A DNA stretch of 64,000 bases, from contig JBBPEB010000002.1 of NCBI GenBank assembly GCA_039096225.1, forward strand, positions 930,001 through 994,000, given 5' to 3'. Both the position numbers and the translations under genes were made by a program. Below, piece after piece: positions 30,483 to 45,825 of the stretch (within the stretch, counting starts at the first letter, position 1; every line of letters begins with the position of its first letter). The notes beneath the pieces were generated by a model, which saw nothing but the letters and a program-made list of their open reading frames with translations, ran no database searches and was not told the DNA's origin. The DNA is from Blastocystis sp. Blastoise (Eukaryota; Sar; Bigyra; Opalinata; Blastocystidae).

Positions 30483-31611
30483 ATAGAAGACAATGAAAAT
30501 ATTCAATTGACTGTAGATCCTTCATTAAGTATATATATATATATATTATTATATATATAGAGCAAAGTGATAGTTATACTCAATTTATAACAATGATGAT
30601 ACCATGTATATATATATATATATATTATTATTATATATATATAGGGAGTATTATTGCTGAAGATATCTATTCATTTGTTTATATATTTAAACATAATTAT
30701 TTTCATTCATTACAGATTATAGCATTTAAGTGTATATATATATATATATATTAAGTATATACAAGAATATATATAGTATGTTTATCTACATTATCATTTC
30801 GTCTGCTTCTTCTTCTTCTCCTGTCTCTCTCTCCTATTCAAAATATAGTTTATATTAACAGTATATATATATTAGTATTATTAATATTATTATTCACATA
30901 AATATATAATAATAATAATTATTATATATATACAGATCTACCGTTATCTCTATTAAGCTCAATTATTTATAAATATATATATATATATATTAAAAAGACT
31001 TCCCTCCATTTCCCAATGGATATCCCGGAAAAACAAGAAGATATTCATGATTTTATGAAGAGTATATATATAGTTAAATATATATGTATTCAATATAGAT
31101 TTATCAAAACCAGAGAACAAAGAAATATATATACAATTTATGTTAGAACTAGATACCATTGATATTCGAATGCTTTTTAACCGCGGGAATTATGATCTTT
31201 TCGATACTATTTATATGAATAATTATGTATTATTAAATAGTTTATTGGATGAAGAAAATAATGAAGAAGAAAAAGAAGAAGAAAATAATGAAGAAGAAAA
31301 TAATGAAGAAAAAGAAGAAGAAGAAAAAGAAGAAAATGAAAAAGGACAATTAAATAATAAACAATTATATAATGAACAGAAATATACCAATAAAAATGAA
31401 TCAGAAGAAGAAGAAGAAGAAGAAGAGATAAAAGAAGGGGGAGTAGATATAGAGTCTATTTATTTTTTGGGTGAACAATATACGATTGAAGATTTGTATA
31501 ATACTATATACAGAGACACAAATGAAAATAGTATTCCAAGTGAGACTAGAGATACTATTATGGAATCTATTGATTTAGATATTAATAACATTCATAATCT
31601 CTCCTTTTATA

Positions 31612-31666
<55 letters not shown>

Positions 31667-32295
31667 GAATAGTATTGATGAGTGCAATGTACTCTTATTA
31701 CCACGGTTATTTCAACAATCTATATATAATCTTCATTTTATTCATGAAGAAGATATTGTAAGTGTAAATAAATATATTTATTATTTACTAGCACAACAAA
31801 ATTGCTGTTTAACTACAATCACATTTCAAGGTAATATATATATAATAAATATATAATAATAAATAAATAAATAAATATAATATATAAATATATCTATATA
31901 TATAGATATGCCATTTCCTTCGTCTTTTTGTTCATCTCTATCAACTTCTCTCTCTTCTTCTATATATACATTATCATTCTATAGTATATATTTATCTATA
32001 AATATTCAAACAATATTATATGTATAGAAATTCAACTGAATAAGAGTAATATCGATTCTATTCAGCATATGCTTGAGAATTCGAAAGAACACTTACCCAA
32101 TCTAAAACTTATTCTTTTTTCAAATTGCACATTTATGACAACTGATAATACTAATATAACAACAACATGCCAATTTAACGTCTCTTCCTCGTCCATTCGT
32201 GTTGTTTTTGAAGTATATTTATATATTTTCTTATCTATACCAAATTCTATGCACTAAAAAATATATAGAATGATTCATCCATTAGTGAAAACTGA
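28143..32295 (+). CDS. Tandem ubiquitin-like-domain protein, intron-dense, with acidic insert
   Basis: No full-length relative was recognised. The N-terminus joined across the first intron is a clear ubiquitin-like fold: LYLKQKIQRLFGIQTSRQTL then YYRNQELTDDYLPLQDLHL (compare 'KxKIxxxxGIPxxxQxLxxxGxxLxD'). More such units follow. One reads IELTLCYENYSITKQIS then ICTYNGIHLDESMQILGYKY. Another contains LYNIPIENIHLYINSTLL then YSIQHLNHIQVKID. Others are KTWNRTQIMIEGSMRVREL and, near the 3' end, EHLPNLKLILFSNCTF. An acidic Glu/Asn/Lys-rich stretch lies at about 31240-31440. Introns occur every 60-250 bp and several are pure (TA)n. The end, NDSSISEN with TGA 32293-32295, follows a GTATAT...TATAG intron. 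No C-terminal diglycine is visible, so it is unlikely to be processed into modifiers. The middle exons are uncertain. Confidence 0.6.
29601..29654. repeat. (TA)n microsatellite intron
   Basis: A pure TA run follows the exon ending LLKK in the Ubl-repeat gene and forms most of that intron. Confidence 0.85.
30187..30240. repeat. (TA)n microsatellite forming essentially a whole intron
   Basis: The sequence is GTA(TA)n ending TATAG, flanked by exon ATTCATGGAG and by TGACTGAACAAATT. Apart from the terminal G residues, the intron is a single dinucleotide run. Confidence 0.85.
30417..30486. repeat. (TA)n microsatellite forming essentially a whole intron
   Basis: A second all-TA intron in the Ubl-repeat gene, between CTTATTACAG and AAGACAATGAAAA, with one TTA interruption near its 3' end. 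Confidence 0.8.
31613..31667. repeat. (TA)n microsatellite intron
   Basis: A TA run of about 48 bp between the exon ending SFYS and AGAATAGTATTGATGAG, in the Ubl-repeat gene. Confidence 0.8.
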
Positions 32296-32738
32296 TAAAT
32301 AGCAAAGAATAACAACGAATTCATTTTTTAACCCCTTTTTATTCTATAAATAATGTTCATCAACATACATAGCTTTCTTCTCATTTCAAATCTTATATAA
32401 ATTAAATAAAACAACTATTTTCTATTCTCCCATCAACGACGTAATCTCCATAAATCATTTTTTAGTTATCAGAGAATATACTCCTTGCTGTCAAGTAACT
32501 GACCACAAATTATTAACCGTTTCAAGTTCATTCACCACTAGAAATTATCCATCAAAATAAAAATTTTTCTTAATAATGAAAATAATTAAAAATAAAGGGG
32601 AATCTTGAGATACAATCACGATTACATTGGAGAAACTTTTTTTTTCATTTCTTGAGTTTCCTCTTTATATATAGATAAACAACTGGGAGAATAAGTAGAC
32701 TTCTTTTATTGTTGTCTTGTTGTAATATACTCTAAACG
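32296..32738 (+). other. Intergenic, upstream of the ACD gene
   Basis: AT-rich spacer between two plus-strand genes. It should hold the ACD promoter. No motif was singled out. Confidence 0.45.
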
Positions 32739-36223
<3,485 letters not shown>

Positions 36224-36603
36224 AAATATTAATTTATTAATTTTTTTTTGTATTTAGTATTTTTACTATTTTATTTTAATTTTTTAAATACATGAATATA
36301 AATATAAATATATTTGCTTGTTACATAATATTTTATTATCATTTGTCATAAAAATCATTTTGTTTTGTTTCAATATTGCTTATCATATAACAACAATTCT
36401 TATTTGATATAACATTAGAACATCAATATAATATTTTATTATTATTCTTTCCTTAAATTTATGAATTTTCAACTTTAAATTGGCTATTATTATTTGAATT
36501 GTTTGTATTCACAAATAATGAAAACTTTTGAATGCTATTCTAAAATATGAATAAATATGTTTTTATTCATGAATTCGTATTATTATGATAATTATCTTTA
36601 ATA
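36224..36603 (+). other. Intergenic downstream of ACD
   Basis: AT-rich sequence with no gene seen. The boundary between conserved genes and the duplicated family block lies here. Confidence 0.4.
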
Positions 36604-36950
36604 TCAATATTGCGTTTTTTCACTATCTTTACAAACAAAAGGAGTACCATTAAATGTTTTATTTATCATTTTCATTAGGTAAATAATACGTAACATGAAT
36701 ACTATGTTCATTACGTATTGTAAATAAAAATTCTTTTGAAGGAGATAATTTATAAGTGAAATAATAAATAGATAGAATAATATATATATATTACATGATT
36801 CATACCAACTTGGATCTATATATCCTCTAAATATAATAATATGATTATGATTTATATGCTTAATAAGAGTCACTGTTTCTCCTTTATTATCCCACTATTT
36901 ATGGAATTCTTTCGTAGAATACAAATGATCACTTGATCTATATAATGTAT
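36604..36950 (-). pseudogene. TLDc-domain gene relic
   Basis: On the minus strand the frame reads RSSDHLYSTKEFHK, then a TAG at 36897-36895, then WDNKGETVTLIKHINHNHII and IFRGYIDPSWYESC. This aligns with the TLDc segment of the intact family members in this window (SDHDFKASEFHKYCDNK, TVTIIKHIGHN, IFGGYT-QSWE). The stop replaces a conserved Tyr/Cys codon. A further stretch toward 36604 (GTPFVCKDSEKTQY) may be an eroded downstream part. No BTB portion is left nearby. It is best read as a decayed, truncated copy of the minus-strand BTB-TLDc genes. Confidence 0.7.
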
Positions 36951-37115
36951 AATATATAATAACAAAGCATACAATATATATATATACTATAATTACTACT
37001 ATTATTTATGTTATATTTAGGTATAACTATAGTCAACAAAAAACATAAAATTTCATTTATATATATAATTAATAAAAACGTTATAAATATAATAGATAAA
37101 AACAAAAAATAAATA

Positions 37116-39283
37116 TCACAATATAAAGAAGCAAAAAAACATATATACATAAGAAGTAATATATTTAGTCAAATAAATAATCCACCTTATTTTCCTGTAT
37201 AAATGGTGAATCCTTTAATTGTTGTTTATATATGTCAATTCTTTCTTTTGAAATACTGTCAACTATATTACATAATACCAATATAAATAATTATATACTA
37301 TGGCTAAAAATAACAAATTCTTTCAATTTAGGAAACTTTCTATCAGTAATAAAATTGATAAGTTTTGAAAATTGTTTCTCATCATAAATATCTATAAGAA
37401 TGAATATATATAAATAATTAATATAAATACATAATTTCAAACTTCTAATATTTTGAGTTTTATTGTCATTTATACAATCAAACAACGTTTCTATCTCATA
37501 TTTACTCATCGTTTCATCTAAATAAGTGTATTACTTTTATATGATATATTTATGCCTTTATTACCAATAATTGTATTCATAAATGAATGAGTATCATATT
37601 TACATCGAAGAATAGAATTATTTGGATCATACACATAATCATCATGATCATCATTTTCCGATTCTATAGAATAACACTATTAATAAACATGAATAGAAAC
37701 ATTTTATTTATAACATACTACCAAATCGGACAATACTTGAGGATAGAAAGTTATTATTATTTATATATCTACAAAATATTTTAATAAAATCTAGAAACCA
37801 TTCTTTACCAGCTTTACCTATATATATATATACATATATTATATAATAGAAATAATCATTGTCTAATAAAAACATTTATATATAAATATATATGATTTAT
37901 AATTTAAAACATTATTATTATCATTTTTATTATATACAAAATTTGATAGATTTTAATTGAGGGAAATTTATTGTAGTATATAGTTTACAAAAATTATCAT
38001 CAGGTATATCATCAAATAATAAATCTATATTGATTAACATATTATGATGAAATATATAATAAAGCGTAATTAAAAAATTATATATATTGAATATATATAC
38101 CTAAAATTAATTGAGTTGTATTATGGAAACACCCTTTATGAATTAATCGATTTATAAAAGTTATAGAACAACCTAATAAGAATAACTATTAAATTAATAA
38201 AATAAATTATTATTAATTATATAAATAATTACCTTCTATATAAACACTAGAAGCCTTCGGTATTAATTTCTCTAATATATTCTCATATATATTTAAATAC
38301 TCAGATAATGAATCTTCTTCAATAGACGCTACTATATATATATTCATGTAATTTATAATATAGAATACAATTCATAGTTAATTCACGAATATTATTAAAT
38401 TTATTGTTATTAAAAAGAGTTGATATCCATGTTAAATATTCTATACTCATTGTATAATCACCTATAAACAATATAAAATGCATAATAATAATAAACATAA
38501 TCTTAATAATATATATATCAAGAATATACATAGAACAGTTAAATAATTCAAATTTTGCAATGCATTACTTTTTAAGAATCTTTCTAAAGAATTTCTGATA
38601 TTCATTTCATTAAGACCACTATCATCATCATTATTATTATCTATATATATACAAATATTAGTATTAATATTCATTATAACAATATATCTATTAAATATGA
38701 ATGAATACCCTGAAATTGTATACATAAACTATCAATATTTTGATTATTATTTTCAATAGAATCTAATAGTCTAATAGTTTCAGAATAAAAAAAATCAACT
38801 GTATAGAATACCATATATATAATATAAAATAAAATAAATAACTAAAAGAAAAACTAATTTCATACTATCAAGATAATTAATGGAAATAAGATTTTTCTCT
38901 AATAATTCATTTAAATGCGGAAAACAATTAGCATAACTAGCTATATAAACAGCAAATAAATATAATTAATTATATATATAGTATTATGATATAAAATGTA
39001 TATATATAATACCTATATCTAGATCACTTATATCAATCTGAATTGAATGAGTATAAATTAAATTATCTAAAAGAATCGCTATGGACTCTTTTTGATCGTA
39101 ATCAATATTATGTATATAAATAGTATCAATTCTAGATATTAAATTCACAGGAAATAGATACTCAAAAGATTCAATAACTATATTAAGAATAATAGTTTAT
39201 TTATTAACATATAAATATACTTATTGTAATATTGTAGTTGATAATATGTAATTTTGGGAAACATTCTTTCTTTATTAAAGACA

Positions 39284-39326
<43 letters not shown>

Positions 39327-39442
39327 TATTACTATAATCATCATAGATGAGTTCAGTAACATTAGGAAATACATGTGTTGTCATTATTTTGTCAAATAAA
39401 TTCTCATCAATTTTATTAATAAATTTCTTAACTATATACAAT

Positions 39443-39487
<45 letters not shown>

Positions 39488-41007
39488 TAGAAAATAATAC
39501 TCCATGCAACATTTAATGTAGTTAATGAATCAAAAACGCTTTCTTCTAATAGTTTAAAAACCATAGACTTATTTTGATAATCGAAATCTAAAAGTGAATT
39601 ATTCTATTTATTTTATATATTTATTTACCTTCATTTAAAATAATTTTGGAAATAAACAAATAAGAAGGAAGGAGTAATAATTGAGATATACCATGTTTAG
39701 ATGATATTTTATTAATTCTATTTAAGATATTAGTATAAATGCATTATAAAAAATATAATATTATTATATACGTGAATGTTTTATCACTTGTTTTATCTAT
39801 ATATAATAATAAAAAAATAAAAAATTCTATAATATATATATACCAGTATATTTAATCATGACTATATCTTTTAATACATATCCATCTTCTATTTCATGAA
39901 TTTCAAAATTTAGATTATTATTTGTATATATAGCTTCATTAACTACATATTTATATAATTTTGGTAGTTCAGTTTTTCGTCTTTTTCCATTATAGGAATC
40001 AATAGAATTATGGTAATAATAATGTGAACTCTTAAGAATTAAAGAAGAAATCTTATCATATTCATTCATATCGGTTTCAGTATAATACTCATATTTTTCT
40101 GAATCATCTATTTTATAATCATTTTCATTAAATAAACGAATATATTCCATTATATATTCATCACTATTTGGATTTAATAATTGATTAGTTTTCTTATAAT
40201 GCGTATTTACTATATAAATAAGATATATAAATACATATATATATTTATACCAGCTATATTTATTTCTTTTAAAGATGGGAATATATCTTTAATACATGAC
40301 GGACATATATATTCTACTGGAATAGTCGATGAATAATCATCTATATATAGTTTATTTTTATTATTATATATATTTACAAGTAATTTCAACTTTAGTAATA
40401 TTCATCATTTTAATAAGAAGAGAATAATATAAGAATTCATCTTTTCGTTGAGGTGTTATTAATCCTAGATATATATATAATATTATTTATATGAAATATT
40501 TATATATATACCATTAATAAATATTTTTTTCTCTTCTAAACTGAATAAATCCATAGGCATATGTGATTTAAAATAATTACAATAACATCCATCTATATCA
40601 TAATTATTCTCATTTAAATAATTATAAAATAATTGTTTAATATGTATTAAAAAATCACTTTGAATTCCTTTATCAATAGTAACTGAGTAGTCAACAAGTG
40701 TTTGATATATATCGTAACTCTCTTTCAAATTTAATGAAGAAATATCCTTGTTATCGTCAATTAACAAATCAATCACGTTTTTCATTGAAGAAAAAGGCAT
40801 ATCTATATAATAACTACCATCCTCATATTTCTCAGAGTGTTGAATAATATCATAAAAGGGTAATTGGTGATATCTCTCAATAAAATCTCTAGAAATCCAT
40901 AATTTCGTCTCATCTTGAAAAGTAAATAAATTTGAAAGAAAATAAATAATTTATATTCTTATTTGCATACATTTATCTTCAGACAACTGTAATTCAACGT
41001 TTGACAT
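37116..41007 (-). CDS. LRR-like repeat protein with BTB-like N-terminus (copy 1)
   Basis: Unrecognised family, paralogous exon for exon to the gene at 55615-59546. The start ATG is at 41007-41005: MSNVELQLSED, then a splice to DETKLWISRDFIERYHQLPF then YDIIQHSEKYEDGSYYIDMP, which resembles a divergent BTB/POZ fold. Helical segments follow (SLNLKESYDIYQTLVDYSVT). The rest is a run of short exons, each with one repeat of leucine-rich type: FPNVTELIYDDY, FPKLKEFVIFSH, YLTWISTLFNNNKFNNIREL, YEIETLFDCINDNKTQNIRS then LKLCI. About 15-18 short introns separate them. The end is provisional (TGA near 37118-37116); copy 2 ends earlier in the alignment, at KLV. BTB plus LRR would suit a substrate adaptor for cullin-3 ligases, but this is inference. 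Confidence 0.6.
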
Positions 41008-41287
41008 GGTATCAATTGAACTATAATGACATAATGAGATCAAAAATCATGATAAAAAGTAGGTATATATTAAATATACATTAAACAATTGCTAAAGACT
41101 TTCTCAAATAAATTAAGATTAATATAGGCTACCAAGAAAACAGAATAATATGTTTTCAATTTTTTTTTGATAGATTATGAAAATTATGAAAAATAGCTGA
41201 CAGATTATTTTATTCCTTAGATTATTTTTTTGCAAGTTTTAGATACATTTTTATTTATATTTTCTTCATTTTTAATTATATTTTACA
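41008..41287. promoter_or_regulatory. Bidirectional promoter region, conserved between block copies
   Basis: This 280-bp gap separates the start codons of two divergent genes. It is conserved in the second block (59547-59832), including the segments gaaaatTATGAAAAATAGCTGA, TTTTATTCCTTAGATTATTT and TTGCAAGTT. Conservation in a non-coding gap suggests shared control elements, though it could also reflect only recent duplication. Confidence 0.45.
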
Positions 41288-43509
41288 ATGATAAAAGAAG
41301 GTGTTTTATTTGATTTAGATTCTTTGAATCAAGTTAAAGAAGCTGTTAGTGGTTTAGATGAGTTGATGAAGAAGGTAGTTGAAGGATTCACTTCTATCCT
41401 TTCTTTGACACTTTATTCTGGTCAAAAACTTCAAAATGCTCTTAATAATCTAGATGAAGATTGTATTCAAAGAGGAAGTGATAAATTCTCAAAATTGAAG
41501 CATTTTCTTGATAATGCTACAGGAAAAGCTACTGCAATAATGAATATGAATAATACAAATGATACTGAGCTTATTCGTTTTTCTGGAAATGGTCCTTTGT
41601 TTTCATTATCGAAAAGAATTATCAATTCGATCCCTTATTCCTATATTTATGAGCAATCTGAAGAAGAATTGAGAACAAATGATGGAACTATATTTCTTGA
41701 TTATCGAGGAAACGATGCATCCGTTTATTATTTAATAGATTACTTGAATGGTAAAGTTGTAGATTATAGTCAAATTAAGTTTCGAGAACAATTAAAGTTG
41801 CTAGAGTTATTTGAATTTTGTAATTTACCAATTCCTATAGAATTATTAGATTGTAGAGAAAAAAGAGATAAAAAACAAAAAAAGTATGAAAAAGGTGATG
41901 AAGTCTCTCTTTTTATTAATGGAACAGAAAATGATACGATTAAGAATTATTTAATAAAGAATAATTTATGGGAAGATTATATAATGAGATATAAGAATGG
42001 ATATGTTGATTATGATTATATAAATGATATTAGGTCTATAAATGTTAGCTATAAGTATATGAAGTATATTACTGAATATATGGAAAATGGTTATCTTGAT
42101 ATAAAAGAAGAAGAAATAAAGAATATAGATATCAGTCTATTAGAGAATGAAATGTATAACGTATTTGGTGATCAAGGAAGAGAAGCTACAAATAGAAATA
42201 TGATGGGAAACCCAGATATATTTAAAGACTCAAAGATTATTAATAAAAAATGCTATGAAACTCATTTAGTAAATTGGATAGGTCAAGAAAAGAAATGGAA
42301 ATTATTATTTAGAGCAAGTGACCATGATTTTAAAGCAAGTGAATTCCATAAATATTGTGATAATAAATGTCCTACTGTAACTATTATTAAACACATAGGT
42401 CATAATAAAAGAATTAATATATTTGGAGGATATACTACTCAATATTGGGAATCTAGAAGTGAAAATTGTAAATATATATATTATTATTATTTAAAATTAT
42501 AATACAATATAGTTTGGAAATATGATAGTGGGTCTTTCTTATTTACATTAAGTAATGAGCATGATATTCCTCCTACTAAATATGATATACTTGATCCTTT
42601 TAATGCATTATATTGTGATAAGAATAGTGGCCCTTGTTTTCTAGATATAAGTATTGAAGAGGATTGTCATAATAACAACGATAGTTATGTTAATGGTAAG
42701 ACTGGTGTATATTCTCATAGTCTTACTCCTCAATTTCGATCTTTATTTGTGAATACAGCTGGATTACAAGATAAAAATAATTTTATTGTTGATGAATATG
42801 AAGTCTATGAATTAATACCAAATCCTGATTTATATTTACCCAATTCAATTCTTATTACTAAAGAAATGGGTTTTGAGTTAAGTAAATGGTTTGATGAAGA
42901 TAAAGAATGGAGATTATTATATAGGTAAATTCTATTATTTTTTATAATATTATATATAGATGTTCTGATGAGAAAAGAAGTGTAAAGAAATGGCATGAGA
43001 AATGTGATGATAAAGAATCATTAGTAATTATACAAGGAAAAGGAAAAGATGGTCAATCGTATATATTTGGAGGATATACTAGTGTTGGTTGGGGAAAAAA
43101 TCATAGAGATTATCAAAATCCATTTCGAGGTATGTATATTGAATAAATAAGTATTTTTATATATATAGAAGGTACAGGATTTAGAGCAGATTCAAAAGCC
43201 TTTTTATTTTCATTAACAAATCCACATGGACATAATTATACGAAATTAGATATTAATCCTGACTATACAAATAGTGCATTAATAAGTAATGATTCTATTT
43301 CAGAACTCATATTTTGTCGTGGTATATATTTATGTACTCAAATTGATAAAGATCGATTTACAAATGGTAGTAATGAATTTTTATTTAATGAAGATCCCGT
43401 ATATATATCTCCTTATCCTGAATTAGGAAATAGTTTCTTTGTTAATACTAATAAACCTGATGAAAGAAATGAATTTGATTTAATTGATTTTGAAGTGTTT
43501 ACGAGTTAG
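41288..43509 (+). CDS. BTB(T1-like)-TLDc-TLDc protein
   Basis: Intact member of the local family. Exon 1 starts MIKEGVLFDLDSLNQVKEAV, a helical lead. A KCTD/T1-like BTB domain follows: IRFSGNGPLFSLSKRIINSI, RTNDGTIFLDYRGNDASVYY and LIDYLNGKVVDY. A linker with KKQKKYEKGDEVSLFINGTE follows. TLDc 1 begins WKLLFRASDHDFKASEFHKY, then TVTIIKHIGHNKRINIFGGY, and continues after an intron (FWKYDSGSFLFTLSNEHDIP). A second, more divergent TLDc follows: WRLLYRCSDEKRSVKKWHEK, YIFGGYTSVGWGKN, AFLFSLTNPHG, FFVNTNKPDERNEFDLIDFE, ending VFTS and TAG 43507-43509. TLDc domains act in V-ATPase regulation and oxidative-stress resistance in animals. BTB-TLDc pairs are common in amoebae with unknown roles. Introns fall at about 42470-42514, 42928-42957 and 43131-43169. 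Confidence 0.82.
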
Positions 43510-44096
43510 TCATAAAAAAAAATTATCAAAAGCATTTATCTTCTTTTTTAAATCTTTTTTATTATTTGTTCTCTTAAATCTTTTTTATTCATATTAACGT
43601 ATATGTCATTAATAGAATTTATATGTATATATATACAGTTCATATATATATTTTCTTTATTATATACTATATATATTTATATCTATTGTTTTATGCAATA
43701 TTTTCAATATTATTCTTATTAAAATATATATTTCTTTTAGAATTATTAATTTCACAATGTATAACTTTTTTTGTTATGATAATTATTTATTATATAATAT
43801 ACTATTCATTCACATTAAAAAGGCATGAATCATAAATAATATCTAACAGTAAGGACATTAAAATATTATATTATTATATAAATTAACTAAAATGTTTAGA
43901 TATCTTTTTTATGATACCAATGATATGTAAATTCTATTATATATTCACAATTACTAAACATATAAGAAACACAAACAAATAAAAATGATGATAAAAAACT
44001 TGTAATAAGTAATAATACAAATATAAAAATATATATTTTCAGAGTATTTCAAATAGATTCATTCATATAGTAGAAAACAAATATATATATAATATA
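43510..44096 (+). other. Intergenic between convergent TLDc genes
   Basis: AT-rich, with TA tracts. No gene or clear repeat is seen. A 70-codon frame at 43623-43835 is low-complexity and rejected. Confidence 0.45.
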
Positions 44097-45685
44097 TTAA
44101 GCTCTTCCCCAGACTTCATAATCTTCAACTTGAAAGTAATTCTCTTCATCTGGACCAGCAGTATTTACAAATAAGCAATTATTTTGAGGAGTAAGTCGTT
44201 CTGCATAACGTTCTGCCTTACAATGAGAATTTAAGTTAGTATGATATCTATCAGATATAAGAATATCGAAGAAAAGTCCAAAAACTGGTCCATAAGTAGG
44301 AAAACAAGTTATACCAGTTGTTCGTATTGTACTATCATATACATATTTAGTAGGAGGAATGCCATGCTCATTACTTAAGGTAAATAAAAATTCTTTTGAA
44401 TAAGGTTTGATACCTATATATAGTGAATGAAATATTCATATAATAATATATACATCCTGTTTTAGGGGATTCCCAACTTTGATCTGTATATCCTCCAAAT
44501 ATATTTAGATAATCATCATGACCTATATGTTTAATTAGAGTTACTGTTTCTCCTTTATTATCACAACACTTATGAAATGATTTTGCAGAATAATTGTGTT
44601 CACTTGCTCTATATATCATTTAATAAATAAAATATAACATAGAATGAATACATATACCTATATAATAATTTCCATTTCTTTTCTTTACCTAACCAATTCA
44701 CTAAAGGTATTTCAAAATGACTCACTTTATTAATAATGATAGATTCCAAAAAATATCCACGTATTAAGTTTTTATCTGATTCTTCTCTTCCTTTTTCACC
44801 AAATAATTCAACCATTTCTTTCTCAAATAATTCCTTATTAATATCAATAAGCTTATCTTCTTCTATATCTATAGTTTCATTCTCTATATATTCATTTATA
44901 TATTCAATATAATCATATTTCTTATTCATATATAAACTATTATCAATAGGATTATAATTAATAAATCCATTATCATAATTATTAACATAATTATTCCATA
45001 ATCCATTCTTAACTAAATAGTCTTTAATACTATCATTCTTCTTTCCATTAATAATCAAAGAAACTTCATCTCCTTCTTCATATTTCTTCATCTTTGTATC
45101 TCTTCTTTCTCTACAATCTATTAATTCTAAAGGAATAGGTAAACCACAATATTCAAATAAATCTAATATTTCTAATTATTCTTCATAAGAAAAAGAATCA
45201 AAATCTACTTTCTTTCCATTCAAATAATCTAATAAATAATAAATAAAAGCATCTTGACCTTCATAACAAAGAAAGATAGTTCCATCATTCGTTCTTTTTT
45301 CTTCTTCTCGTTGATCATCTATAAAAGAACCTTTCAATGAATCTAAAACAGATTTCGATATTTGAAATATAGGACCATTATTGGTAAATCGTATCAAATC
45401 CATATCATTATCATATTTATCATCCATATTGACATTCATATTCTCATTATTATTACTTTCATAAACACATTTCTTTTCAAATTCATTTCTTTCACCTTCT
45501 TTTTCAATAAAATCATCTCCAATATGTTTTATAAGTCTATTTATCGATATTCCAGAATGTATTCCAAGATTCATTACTGATCCAAATACATTAACAACGT
45601 CTTTCATCAATTCTTCATATACATTAATATCCTCCTTCAATCTATTAAATTTATCAATATCAAATAACACCTTTTCTTTCACCAT
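44097..45685 (-). pseudogene. BTB-TLDc gene with an in-frame TAA (possible pseudogene)
   Basis: The start ATG is at 45685-45683 (MVKEKVLFDIDKFNRLKEDI). The BTB-like part reads IRFTNNGPIFQISKSVLDSL, RTNDGTIFLCYEGQDAFIYY and LLDYLNGKKVDF. At 45178-45176 the frame meets TAA, where the relative at 62972-64000 has CAA (SYEE-Q-LELL). The same frame then continues cleanly for the whole remainder: CGLPIPLELIDCRERRD, KKYEEGDEVSLIINGKK, then the TLDc exons WLGKEKKWKLLYR, SEHNYSAKSFHKCCDNKGET, IFGGYTDQSWESPKTGC, ending DYEVWGRA with TAA 44099-44097. Apart from this one codon, no other lesion was found. It may be a recent pseudogene, or a sequencing or read-through case. Confidence 0.75.
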
Positions 45686-45825
45686 TTTCAACAAATAAAG
45701 TAATATATCGAATTAAAAATTTCAAAAAAATTCCCTTTGAAAAATTTGTTTTGAGAGTTGTAGTTTTTTACAAAAGATTTAGATTTTCACTTAATAACTT
45801 ACATTTTCACATTATTATATAACCT

